Shown here piece by piece: positions 30,851-39,275 of a stretch of 64,000 nt of DNA. Every line of letters starts with the position of its first letter. The first letter of the stretch is position 1. Origin of the DNA: VRUE01 sp963702035 (GTDB taxonomy: Bacteria > Actinomycetota > Thermoleophilia > Solirubrobacterales > 70-9); contig OY969700.1 in assembly GCA_963702035.1 (NCBI GenBank), forward strand, positions 1,426,001 to 1,490,000, written 5' to 3'. A program made the translations under genes and the position numbers. Under the pieces are notes generated by a model. The model saw only the letters and a program-made list of their open reading frames with translations. It made no database searches and was not told where the DNA came from.

Positions 30851-33336
30851 CGCCCGCTCCCCCCGTGGTGGTGCCCCCGCTTGATTTTGCGGTGGTGGTG
30901 ATGGCGCTTCTTGCGGTGATGCTTGCGCGCCTGCTTGGCATTGCCCTTTCCGGCGAAGGTCGCGCTGGCGACAGCCAAGGGGCCGGGGGCGCTCGTCGCC
31001 TGTCCCCGGCAGGCTTCGCCTTCGCAGGGCGCCGCGGCGGCCTGCGGGTTCGGGAAGCCGCCGTTGACACGGGCGAGGTAGACGTCGGTGGCGCTGTCGC
31101 CGTCCTGGGGCAAGAGCGCCGTGGAAGTTTCGAAGGCCACCTCCTTGCCGTCGTGAGAGATCGCCGGTTTTTCGCCGTGGCCTGGCAGCAGGCTGAGCTG
31201 GCCGTTCTGCCAGAGGTAGTCGGAGCGTTCGCCGTCAACGTCTTCGGGCAGCAACGCCTCCGAGGTCGCGAACACAGCGTCCTCGCCGTCTTCGCTCGTC
31301 CAGCGCTGACTCTCGGCGAATTCCGGTCCTGGATTGAGCAGTCCGGGATCGCGCACGGCGAGGTCAAATGCTCCTCCATCGGGGCCGCCCGGCCTGCAGG
31401 ACACGCACTGTAGCGCTCCGGGACCGCCGAGGCTGGAGTCATAGCGGAAGAGGTCGAGGCGGTTGCCATCGGTGTCGTTGGCGGTCAGCGGCGCGGTCGA
31501 CTCGAAGAAGAGCACGTGCCCATCGCCGCTGCCCAGCAACGGCACGGCGCTGGCGTTGTTGTAGTAGCTCATCTGGCTGCCGACCAGCGAGCCGCCACCT
31601 GCCAAGCCACAGTCGGCGACTACCGTGCCGCCGAGTTTGGTGCAGGCCGAGTCGAGCCGGCCGACGAAGGCGAGGCGCCCGCCCGGGTGGGCGGCGTCGC
31701 GCTCGTAGAGGTAGAGGTTGAGCTTGCCCGCTTCGGCGTGTTCGCCGAGCGGGTTGGGATCGGTGGTCAGTTCCCCCTGGGCGGCGAAGTAGACGTGAGA
31801 GCCGTCGCCGGAGATTGCCGTCACGTCTTTGTAGACATTGGCGCCCGCACCTGGGGTCGGGTCGCCGGTGCCGCCTTCGGAGACCAGGATCACTTCATGG
31901 CCGCCGCCGGGCAGCTTTTCGTAGAGGTAGAGGTCACAGCCGACCGAGCTCGCGGTCGGCAGTTTGACTTCCTCGCTGCATTCTTCGGCGCTCGGGTCTT
32001 CGTCGCTGGCCGCCAGCTTGCGCGAGCTGGTGAAGTAGACCTTCGACTGGTCAACCGAGGCGCCTTCGAAGTAGTCGCTGCCGAGCGCCGGGGTGCTGGG
32101 AAGTAGTTCGGAGATCGTCACTTCCCCACCCGCTTCCTCGCTGCGCTCCATGATCCGGATCGGGCTGTGAGCGGTGAGGGAGATCCCGCTGATTTGGACG
32201 CTCGCCGGGTTGGCCGAGAGCGTCAGCACCTGGCCGTTGACGGCGCTTATCGTCGTCCCCGGCGGAATGCTGCCGCCGCTGATCTCCTGGCCGACCGAGA
32301 ACGGTTGAGTCGCGCCGTTGACGGTCACTTCGTTGGAGGCCGGGTTGAGCAGCGGGGCGGTCCCGGTGACCGGGCAGGGAACCCCTTCCTTCTCGGTCGG
32401 CCGGGTCGAGAAGTAGGAATAGGCGCCATCGGCCGAAACGGCGCCCTGGTTGCGCAGGCCGCGGTTCAGCGGGTTGCCCCCGCCGCCGACCCAGGCGCCG
32501 CAGTTGCCGCCCCAGGCCTTGCCGTTAGAGTCGCGCGCCATCAGGGCGAGTGAGGTTTCCCCGGCGCCGTCGCGGGCGAGGACGTAGGTGTTCCAGGTGC
32601 CGTCGGTGTATTGGAGTGGCTGCGGGTCGCCGGGCAGGTAGGCGACGCTGTATGCGCTCGCGCCCGAGGCCCCGTCGGTGGGGCGGAAGTAGAGGTGGGA
32701 GAAGTCGGCGGAGACGCCGGGGAAGTTCTTACCCTCGGCAGTGGTGGGCAGAGAAAATCCGTGGAAGCCGTCGCTCGAGACCAGCAGCGGAGAGCGCGGC
32801 GTCCAGGCGCCGCCGAGGTCGGCTTCATAGATGGTAAAGCGCCCATTCAAGGCTTGCGGCACCGTCGCCTGGATTGAGAGCCAGCGGGCAAAGTCGGGCG
32901 AGAATCCGCGCGGGTTACCCGTGCCGGCAACGCCCCCGTAGCCGAAGCCATAGGCGGCGGGCGGCGCCAGCGCCCACGTGCTCCAACCTTCGCTTCCACG
33001 GCCAGCGAGGTAGCGGTCTCCGAGGGGGTTCAGCAGCCCTTCGGTTTCGCCGACCGTGGCGTTGGTTTCGAACTGCACGCGATCGCCATCGGCGGAGATC
33101 GAGGGGGTGTTTATGCTGACGGTGCCGCGGTTGCCCTTGACCGGCGGGCTGACCAGCTCGAGAGCCATACAGTCGGGCAGCGAGGTGGATCCCTGCTGCT
33201 GGCGCAACTGTTCGTTGGGGCATTCGGCGGCGGCTGCGGACGCACCGCTCCCGGCAAAGGCGAGCAGGGCGAGCAGAACGGCAGCGAGGACGCCCCGCGA
33301 AGACGATGGCTGCGCGATCTGATCTGTGCGGTTCAC
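30847..33336 (-). CDS. Secreted PD40/TolB-like propeller protein (829 aa)
   Basis: GTG at 33336 overlaps the stop of the repeat protein (GTGA) and has an AAAGG site 7 nt upstream; the frame open further upstream lies inside that gene. Signal peptide about residues 10-35. The mature part has repeated blade motifs: SISADGDRVQFETNATVG, VSADGAYSYFSTRPTEKEG, ISGDGSHVYFAAQGELTTDP, TSEDGEDAVFATSEALLPED and SHDGKEVAFETSTALLPQDG. These resemble the WD40-like PD40 repeats of TolB-type propellers. CMALELVSPPVKGNRGTV near the start is shared with the fused protein at 44142-51350. The C-terminus is a basic His-rich tail. Likely an exported binding scaffold. Confidence 0.8.
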   Translation of the reverse strand: MNRTDQIAQPSSSRGVLAAVLLALLAFAGSGASAAAAECPNEQLRQQQGSTSLPDCMALELVSPPVKGNRGTVSINTPSISADGDRVQFETNATVGETEGLLNPLGDRYLAGRGSEGWSTWALAPPAAYGFGYGGVAGTGNPRGFSPDFARWLSIQATVPQALNGRFTIYEADLGGAWTPRSPLLVSSDGFHGFSLPTTAEGKNFPGVSADFSHLYFRPTDGASGASAYSVAYLPGDPQPLQYTDGTWNTYVLARDGAGETSLALMARDSNGKAWGGNCGAWVGGGGNPLNRGLRNQGAVSADGAYSYFSTRPTEKEGVPCPVTGTAPLLNPASNEVTVNGATQPFSVGQEISGGSIPPGTTISAVNGQVLTLSANPASVQISGISLTAHSPIRIMERSEEAGGEVTISELLPSTPALGSDYFEGASVDQSKVYFTSSRKLAASDEDPSAEECSEEVKLPTASSVGCDLYLYEKLPGGGHEVILVSEGGTGDPTPGAGANVYKDVTAISGDGSHVYFAAQGELTTDPNPLGEHAEAGKLNLYLYERDAAHPGGRLAFVGRLDSACTKLGGTVVADCGLAGGGSLVGSQMSYYNNASAVPLLGSGDGHVLFFESTAPLTANDTDGNRLDLFRYDSSLGGPGALQCVSCRPGGPDGGAFDLAVRDPGLLNPGPEFAESQRWTSEDGEDAVFATSEALLPEDVDGERSDYLWQNGQLSLLPGHGEKPAISHDGKEVAFETSTALLPQDGDSATDVYLARVNGGFPNPQAAAAPCEGEACRGQATSAPGPLAVASATFAGKGNAKQARKHHRKKRHHHHRKIKRGHHHGGSGR

Positions 33337-36300
33337 CTGGGTGCCTTTCTGTTGTGCGTCGGGATCACGATCACGGTGCGCCTGCCCTCGACGTGGAGCA
33401 CGTAGCGGCCGGGCTTCAGGTGGCTGAGGACTCGGTTGAGGCGGCGGATCGTCGTCTTGCCGTGGCTCTGGGCGTGGCCGCCGCTCATCAGGCGCCAGCG
33501 GAGGTGGTGGCGCTTGCTGTGCTTCTTGTTGGACTTGACGTACTTGACCTTGCAGACGACCTTCTTGTTCTTGACCTTGCAAGTCACCTTGACCTTGCCG
33601 GTCGCACCCTGCTTGCCTTGCGGGCCAGCGGGACCGGCCGCGCCCTGAGCGCCGTCGGAGCCGTTCTGGCCGGCCGGACCCTGCGGGCCGTCGGAGCCGG
33701 CCGGACCCTGGGCGCCAGGGTTACCCTGCGGGCCCTGAGTGCCGGTAGCGCCTGGAGCGCCGTTGCAGACATAGGACGTACCCGATTCGGATTCGACCTT
33801 GATGCCGCCGTAGGTGCAGTTGGCTCCGGCGGGCTCAGAGGTCACGGTGACGCCCTGGCCGGGTTGGCCTTCAGCGCCGTTGCAGATGTAGGTCGTGCCG
33901 GATTCGGATTCCACCTTTACGCCGCCGTATTCGCAGTTGGCACCGGCGGGCTCGGTGGTCACCGTGACCCCCTGGCCGGGCTGGCCTTCAGCGCCGGGTT
34001 CGCCATTGCAGACGTATTCGGTGCCCGCTTCGGAGACAACCTTGACGCCGCCGTATTCGCAGTTGGCTCCCGGGGCCTCCGGCGTCACGGTGACGCCCGT
34101 GCCCGGTTCGCCCTGCGGTCCTTCGGCGAGGAAAACGGCGGTTACATCTACTTCTTCACCGCTCAATTTGACGTGGCATTTTTCTTCTTCGCCGACGACG
34201 GGATGGCAGCCGAGCCAGCCGGCGAAGACGCTGCCGAAGGTCGCTTCGGCTTCCAACTCCACCGTTTCGCCTTCTTCGTAGGTGGCTTCGCATTCGGAGC
34301 CACAGTCGATCTGGCCGTCCGGCGAGAGGCTCTTGATCGTCCCCTGGCCGTTGCCGCCCTTGAAGACGGTGAGGGTCGAGGGGTTGGCGATCGCCGCCAG
34401 GGTTTCAGCCGCCTGGTCGGGCGTGCCGATCGTGGTGCCGCCGGTGTTTTCGGCGACGACGCGGTAGACGTATTCGGTCGAGGCCGTGAGGCCGGTGGCG
34501 CTCGCTTCGACCGCTTCGCTGGCGGTGCCGGTGACCGGGTTGACCGAGCAGGCCGGTTCTTCGATCGTGGTGGCGGGTGAGCCTGCCAGGGCGATCTGGA
34601 AGTGGCAAGTCGAGCCGCCGCCGTCGCCTTCGTTGTCGACCTGGCCCTTCATCACGATCGAGGATTCGGTGATCGTGCCGGGGGCGTCGTTGGTGACGGT
34701 GGGGGGAGGCTGCGCGGTGAGGTTGAAGGTGGGCGTGATCACCGCTTCCTGGCCGAGGCCGGAGAGGTAGAAGATCCCGCAGGGGTTGGTGGTCGAGCCG
34801 CTGGTGCAGGCGCCGTTGGCGCCGCCGGTGGCGGTCCATTCGACGAATTCCGAGCCGCCGGCGGCGGTCGCGGTGAGGCTGGTGCCCGCGCCGAACCCTT
34901 CGCCGATTTCCCCTTCGCAGTCACCGCCGGCGACGCCGGCGACGATCGTGCAGCTGATCGGGTCCAGGGCGCCGGCGCTGGAGGTGACGGTGCCTTCGCC
35001 GCTGCCGGCGCCTTCGATCTTGATCACGTTGTTGGCCGGCGCGGTGAGGTTGAAGGTGGGCGTGATCACCGCTTCCTGGCCGAGGCCGGAGAGGTAGAAG
35101 ATCCCGCAGGGGTTGGTGGTCGAGCCGCTGGTGCAGGCGCCGTTGGCGCCGCCGGTGGCGGTCCATTCGACGAATTCCGAGCCGCCGGCGGCGGTCGCGG
35201 TGAGGCTGGTGCCCGCGCCGAACCCTTCGCCGATTTCCCCTTCGCAGTCACCGCCGGCGACGCCGGCGACGATCGTGCAGCTGATCGGGTCCAGGGCGCC
35301 GGCGCTGGAGGTGACGGTGCCTTCGCCGCTGCCGGCGCCTTCGATCTTGATCACGTTGTTGGCCGGCGCGGTGAGGTTGAAGGTGGGCGTGATCACCGCT
35401 TCCTGGCCGAGGCCGGAGAGGTAGAAGATCCCGCAGGGGTTGGTGGTCGAGCCGCTGGTGCAGGCGCCGTTGGCGCCGCCGGTGGCGGTCCATTCGACGA
35501 ATTCCGAGCCGCCGGCGGCGGTCGCGGTGAGGCTGGTGCCCGCGCCGAACCCTTCGCCGATTTCCCCTTCGCAGTCACCGCCGGCGACGCCGGCGACGAT
35601 CGTGCAGCTGATCGGGTCCAGGGCGCCGGCGCTGGAGGTGACGGTGCCTTCGCCGCTGCCGGCGCCTTCGATCTTGATCACGTTGTTGGCCGGCGCGGTG
35701 AGGTTGAAGGTGGGCGTGATCACCGCTTCCTGGCCGAGGCCGGAGAGGTAGAAGATCCCGCAGGGGTTGGTGGTCGAGCCGCTGGTGCAGGCGCCGTTGG
35801 CGCCGCCGGTGGCGGTCCATTCGACGAATTCCGAGCCGCCGGCGGCGGTCGCGGTGAGGCTGGTGCCCGCGCCGAACCCTTCGCCGATTTCCCCTTCGCA
35901 GTCACCGCCGGCGACGCCGGCGACGATCGTGCAGCTGATCGGGTCCAGGGCGCCGGCGCTGGAGGTGACGGTGCCTTCGCCGCTGCCGGCGCCTTCGATC
36001 TTGATCACGTTGTTGGCCGGCGCGGTGAGGTTGAAGGTGGGCGTGATCACCGCTTCCTGGCCGAGGCCGGAGAGGTAGAAGATCCCGCAGGGGTTGGTGG
36101 TCGAGCCGCTGGTGCAGGCGCCGTTGGCGCCGCCGGTGGCGGTCCATTCGACGAATTCCGAGCCGCCGGCGGCGGTCGCGGTGAGGCTGGTGCCCGCGCC
36201 GAACCCTTCGCCGATTTCCCCTTCGCAGTCACCGCCGGCGACGCCGGCGACGATCGTGCAGCTGATCGGGTCCAGGGCGCCGGCGCTGGAGGTGACGGTG

Positions 36301-37766
36301 CCTTCGCCGCTGCCGGCGCCTTCGATCTTGATCACGTTGTTGGCCGGCGCGGTGAGGTTGAAGGTGGGCGTGATCACCGCTTCCTGGCCGAGGCCGGAGA
36401 GGTAGAAGATCCCGCAGGGGTTGGTGGTCGAGCCGCTGGTGCAGGCGCCGTTGGCGCCGCCGGTGGCGGTCCATTCGACGAATTCCGAGCCGCCGGCGGC
36501 GGTCGCGGTGAGGCTGGTGCCCGCGCCGAACCCTTCGCCGATTTCCCCTTCGCAGTCACCGCCGGCGACGCCGGCGACGATCGTGCAGCTGATCGGGTCC
36601 AGGGCGCCGGCGCTGGAGGTGACGGTGCCTTCGCCGCTGCCGGCGCCTTCGATCTTGATCACGTTGTTGGCCGGCGCGGTGAGGTTGAAGGTGGGCGTGA
36701 TCACCGCTTCCTGGCCGAGGCCGGAGAGGTAGAAGATCCCGCAGGGGTTGGTGGTCGAGCCGCTGGTGCAGGCGCCGTTGGCGCCGCCGGTGGCGGTCCA
36801 TTCGACGAATTCCGAGCCGCCGGCGGCGGTCGCGGTGAGGCTGGTGCCCGCGCCGAACCCTTCGCCGATTTCCCCTTCGCAGTCACCGCCGGCGACGCCG
36901 GCGACGATCGTGCAGCTGATCGGGTCCAGGGCGCCGGCGCTGGAGGTGACGGTGCCTTCGCCGCTGCCGGCGCCTTCGATCTTGATCACGTTGTTGGCCG
37001 GCGCGGTGAGGTTGAAGGTGGGCGTGATCACCGCTTCCTGGCCGAGGCCGGAGAGGTAGAAGATCCCGCAGGGGTTGGTGGTCGAGCCGCTGGTGCAGGC
37101 GCCGTTGGCGCCGCCGGTGGCGGTCCATTCGACGAATTCCGAGCCGCCGGCGGCGGTCGCGGTGAGGCTGGTGCCCGCGCCGAACCCTTCGCCGATTTCC
37201 CCTTCGCAGTCACCGCCGGCGACGCCGGCGACGATCGTGCAGCTGATCGGGTCCAGGGCGCCGGCGCTGGAGGTGACGGTGCCTTCGCCGCTGCCGGCGC
37301 CTTCGATCTTGATCACGTTGTTGGCCGGCGCGGTGAGGTTGAAGGTGGGCGTGATCACCGCTTCCTGGCCGAGGCCGGAGAGGTAGAAGATCCCGCAGGG
37401 GTTGGTGGTCGAGCCGCTGGTGCAGGCGCCGTTGGCGCCGCCGGTGGCGGTCCATTCGACGAATTCCGAGCCGCCGGCGGCGGTCGCGGTGAGGCTGGTG
37501 CCCGCGCCGAACCCTTCGCCGATTTCCCCTTCGCAGTCACCGCCGGCGACGCCGGCGACGATCGTGCAGCTGATCGGGTCCAGGGCGCCGGCGCTGGAGG
37601 TGACGGTGCCTTCGCCGCTGCCGGCGCCTTCGATCTTGATCACGTTGTTGGCGGCGAACGCCTGAGCGGCCGGAACGAGGAGGAACACCGCGACAAAGGC
37701 GGCAAGGAGGAGGGGGCGACCAGCCTGGCGGCTTGTCGATTCTGAGGGCGTCGCCTGCTCATTCAC
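33333..37766 (-). CDS. Secreted protein with nine identical InlB-B-like repeats and a collagen-like region
   Basis: 1477 residues from the GTG at 37766, which has an AGGAGA site 8 nt upstream. Signal peptide about 1-40 (LLLAAFVAVFLLVPAAQAFA). Residues about 41-1021 are nine copies of a 109-residue unit that starts NNVIKIEGAGSGEGTVTSSA, holds four cysteines, and contains GSEFVEWTATGG, the pattern of divergent InlB B-repeats. Then come a fibronectin-like module, one diverged repeat (KGGNGQGTIKSLSPDGQIDC), three copies of GVTVTxExxGANCxYGG (DUF7151-like), about 20 collagen-type Gly-x-x triplets (QGPAGSDGPQGPAG) and a basic C-terminal domain. It is likely a long cell-surface stalk or adhesin. The next gene overlaps its stop by 4 bp. 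Confidence 0.88.
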   Translation of the reverse strand: MNEQATPSESTSRQAGRPLLLAAFVAVFLLVPAAQAFAANNVIKIEGAGSGEGTVTSSAGALDPISCTIVAGVAGGDCEGEIGEGFGAGTSLTATAAGGSEFVEWTATGGANGACTSGSTTNPCGIFYLSGLGQEAVITPTFNLTAPANNVIKIEGAGSGEGTVTSSAGALDPISCTIVAGVAGGDCEGEIGEGFGAGTSLTATAAGGSEFVEWTATGGANGACTSGSTTNPCGIFYLSGLGQEAVITPTFNLTAPANNVIKIEGAGSGEGTVTSSAGALDPISCTIVAGVAGGDCEGEIGEGFGAGTSLTATAAGGSEFVEWTATGGANGACTSGSTTNPCGIFYLSGLGQEAVITPTFNLTAPANNVIKIEGAGSGEGTVTSSAGALDPISCTIVAGVAGGDCEGEIGEGFGAGTSLTATAAGGSEFVEWTATGGANGACTSGSTTNPCGIFYLSGLGQEAVITPTFNLTAPANNVIKIEGAGSGEGTVTSSAGALDPISCTIVAGVAGGDCEGEIGEGFGAGTSLTATAAGGSEFVEWTATGGANGACTSGSTTNPCGIFYLSGLGQEAVITPTFNLTAPANNVIKIEGAGSGEGTVTSSAGALDPISCTIVAGVAGGDCEGEIGEGFGAGTSLTATAAGGSEFVEWTATGGANGACTSGSTTNPCGIFYLSGLGQEAVITPTFNLTAPANNVIKIEGAGSGEGTVTSSAGALDPISCTIVAGVAGGDCEGEIGEGFGAGTSLTATAAGGSEFVEWTATGGANGACTSGSTTNPCGIFYLSGLGQEAVITPTFNLTAPANNVIKIEGAGSGEGTVTSSAGALDPISCTIVAGVAGGDCEGEIGEGFGAGTSLTATAAGGSEFVEWTATGGANGACTSGSTTNPCGIFYLSGLGQEAVITPTFNLTAPANNVIKIEGAGSGEGTVTSSAGALDPISCTIVAGVAGGDCEGEIGEGFGAGTSLTATAAGGSEFVEWTATGGANGACTSGSTTNPCGIFYLSGLGQEAVITPTFNLTAQPPPTVTNDAPGTITESSIVMKGQVDNEGDGGGSTCHFQIALAGSPATTIEEPACSVNPVTGTASEAVEASATGLTASTEYVYRVVAENTGGTTIGTPDQAAETLAAIANPSTLTVFKGGNGQGTIKSLSPDGQIDCGSECEATYEEGETVELEAEATFGSVFAGWLGCHPVVGEEEKCHVKLSGEEVDVTAVFLAEGPQGEPGTGVTVTPEAPGANCEYGGVKVVSEAGTEYVCNGEPGAEGQPGQGVTVTTEPAGANCEYGGVKVESESGTTYICNGAEGQPGQGVTVTSEPAGANCTYGGIKVESESGTSYVCNGAPGATGTQGPQGNPGAQGPAGSDGPQGPAGQNGSDGAQGAAGPAGPQGKQGATGKVKVTCKVKNKKVVCKVKYVKSNKKHSKRHHLRWRLMSGGHAQSHGKTTIRRLNRVLSHLKPGRYVLHVEGRRTVIVIPTHNRKAPR
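34704..37646 (-). repeat. Nine tandem copies of a 327-bp coding repeat
   Basis: The unit is 327 bp (109 codons). Copies start every 327 bp and I see no base difference between the ones I compared; all reading frames on both strands translate identically from copy to copy. Only the last few codons of the final copy differ (LTAQ instead of LTAPA). Such identity implies very recent expansion or ongoing gene conversion. Copy number in the assembly could be wrong, because short reads cannot span it. Confidence 0.92.
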
Positions 37767-37873
37767 TTGGTGATCTCCTCTTGCTTGGGTAGCGGGATGC
37801 GAATCGGGGTTGGTGGGATGTACGAAAGGCTCGGGCTGGCGTCGATGCGTGGCGGGGTTTCCTGGCAGCCAGT

Positions 37874-38425
37874 TCATTCGGCGCTCCCCAGCGGCTTGCC
37901 GACGACGGAAGCGAGCTTCCATTTGCCGGCTTCGCTTGCGATCGGCATCGCGTATTCGGCGCCAGCGGGGTCGGCGTAGATGACGTAGCCGCGGGTTGCC
38001 TCGACACGAACTGACGAGACGTCGGCCTCGAGGAGGTCGGCGCGCTTCGCGGAAGCGAGCTTCTGGGTGGCCCACTCAATCGCTCCGGCGCAGCCCCTGC
38101 CCTCGATCTGCTTGCTCGTCGCGGCGAGGTGACCGAGCAGACGACGCGTCGCTCGCGCCAGGAAGGAACAGGCCTTGTGCCACTGCGCAGAGGCGCGGGC
38201 GGCGAGGTAGCTGCGCAGAGCGTTTTCGACTTGGTGAGCCTGAGGCCCACTTAGCTGAGCTCCGAATTTGCGGATCGCCTTGTTCCCGACGTGAGAGAAG
38301 CTGGTGTTCGCATCGCCTGCGGCAGAGCTGCTCGCCCCCCCACAAGCGGAGAGGGCGAGTGGAAGGAGGGCGAGCAGGAGGAGGGCGGCCACCGCATGGG
38401 GGGTGAAGAGGGTCGGCTCGGTCAT
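37874..38425 (-). CDS. Lipoprotein of unknown function (183 aa)
   Basis: ATG at 38425 overlaps the stop of a 28-codon leader ORF (ATGA). A type II signal peptide ends with the lipobox LSAC-GG at about residues 25-28, so the mature protein is lipid-anchored. The mature part is helical (QVENALRSYLAARASAQWHK, FLARATRRLLGHLAATSKQI) and then has strands VSSVRVEATRGYVIYADPAG and KWKLASVVGKPL. No family is recognised. It is the first full gene of the surface-protein operon; a 107-bp gap separates it from the repeat protein. Confidence 0.75.
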   Translation of the reverse strand: MTEPTLFTPHAVAALLLLALLPLALSACGGASSSAAGDANTSFSHVGNKAIRKFGAQLSGPQAHQVENALRSYLAARASAQWHKACSFLARATRRLLGHLAATSKQIEGRGCAGAIEWATQKLASAKRADLLEADVSSVRVEATRGYVIYADPAGAEYAMPIASEAGKWKLASVVGKPLGSAE

Positions 38426-38508
38426 GCCGGGGCTCCCGGGGCAGCAGCGGGAAAGCGGCGCATACCGGCGCCCAGAGTCGCTGCGGTTGCGGTTACGTCC
38501 CGTTTCAC
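38422..38508 (-). CDS. Leader peptide ORF (28 aa) in the surface-protein operon
   Basis: GTG at 38508 is preceded at 7 nt by GGGAGAGG, a strong ribosome-binding site, and the ORF ends in a TGA that overlaps the lipoprotein ATG (ATGA). The peptide starts VKRDV and is rich in Ala, Thr and Pro. The same site, spacer and GTG are conserved at 51967, upstream of the fused surface protein. It may serve translational coupling or regulation rather than encode a stable product. Confidence 0.5.
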   Translation of the reverse strand: MKRDVTATAATLGAGMRRFPAAAPGAPA

Positions 38509-38557
38509 TGCGATACCTCTCCCTTGGCTCTGAGCCGTTCCCGCGGCTCGGTCCCTG
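38505..38557 (-). promoter_or_regulatory. Conserved 53-nt leader element, copy A
   Basis: 50 of 53 bases are identical to 51963-52015. On the minus strand it holds the stem-loop GAGCCG-CGGGAA-CGGCTC, then AAGGGAGAGG as a ribosome-binding site and the GTG start of the leader ORF. Weaker similarity (GGACGGGCA, GGGAAA, CAGGGAC) continues about 30 nt upstream of the element on the RNA. It lies about 65 nt after the predicted transcription start. A structured cis-acting RNA that controls translation is inferred; I cannot match it to a known riboswitch class. Confidence 0.65.
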
Positions 38558-38628
38558 TTTCCCTGTGGTGCTTCCCTGCCCGTCCCCTGGACCCCGAGTG
38601 TCGGTCTTTGGGTACCGGCGTGTTGGAC

Positions 38629-38657
38629 ACAATAAGGAACGCGTGTGTGTATGTCAA
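38629..38657 (-). promoter_or_regulatory. Promoter of the surface-protein operon
   Basis: Minus strand: TTGACA (38657-38652), 17-bp spacer, TATTGT (38634-38629). This is a near-consensus sigma-70 type promoter, predicted to start at about 38622 and to drive leader ORF, lipoprotein and the genes down to the PucR-type regulator, about 17 kb. Confidence 0.75.
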
Positions 38658-38706
38658 GTACGCAAATGGTATACGGCATTGTCTTAGCCGGTTTTCGGCT
38701 CTACAG

Positions 38707-39275
38707 AGCAGCAGCAGCCCACCAAGGGCGCCAAAGCGCGGCAGGTGGATCCAACCCTCCACTCGGGCGAGCGCAAGCGCCTCCGGCGACGGCGGCTCGG
38801 TCTGCCCGAGCGCGGCGGCGCGGGCGATCAGGGCGCAGATGACGGCGTCGAGGGCATCGTCTGACTCCACTCAGGCTCGCGCGCGCCGGGCTCCCAGGTG
38901 CGCGCAATGCGGTCGGTCGAGGGGCTGAGCGGCCAGAGCTTCTCGCCGGTAGCGGCGAGGACGCGATCGTGCACGTGGAGGTCGGTGCGGCGCAGGCGGA
39001 AGCTGCGCTTGTCGGGTGCCGGCCAGTGGCCCTCGGTGGCGTAGGCGTGGACGGCGGCGACCATCGGCTCGGGCCACCGAAGGGGGCGTCGATCGCCGAC
39101 CACTCGGCCTCAGCAAGCCGCTCGATCGGCGCGTCGTCGGCGAGGCCGAGCGAGGGCTCCTCCACCCTCGCCCGGTCCTCCGAGCCCCCTCCCACTCGAT
39201 CGTCGCCGCCGCCGCAGACATCCACGCTGCGGGCTGCCAGATCGATCCGCAGCGGCCCGAGTCTGATCGGCGCCT
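38707..39275 (-). pseudogene. Decayed DUF429-family gene
   Basis: Pieces of one DUF429 (RNase H-fold) protein appear in three frames. Frame one gives LGPLRIDLAARSVDVCGGG and later LAEAEWSAIDAPFG. A frame change then gives WPEPMVAAVHAYATEGHWPA and FRLRRTDLHVHDRVLA. A further change gives DDALDAVICALIARAAALGQ and ALARVEGWIHLPRFG, the typical C-terminal helix and end. The middle of the family is missing. Thus at least two frameshifts and a deletion inactivate it. Confidence 0.6.

Noticed and set aside
36000..37000. Repeat array as a pure assembly artefact
   Set aside because: It cannot be excluded, but the array is in frame, flanked by unique sequence that fits at both ends (signal peptide and fibronectin-like module), and one diverged copy exists downstream, so at least some copies are real.
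34602..37745. A plus-strand open frame of more than 1000 codons across the repeat array
   Set aside because: It is the antisense of the 327-bp repeats. Because the unit length is a multiple of three and GC-rich codons rarely give stops on the other strand, the frame stays open; it has no start signal or signal peptide and a low-complexity Gly/Ala/Arg product.
38505..38557. Leader element considered as a known riboswitch (c-di-GMP, c-di-AMP, cobalamin, FMN, TPP)
   Set aside because: I do not find the core sequences of these classes in either copy; I keep it as an unassigned element.
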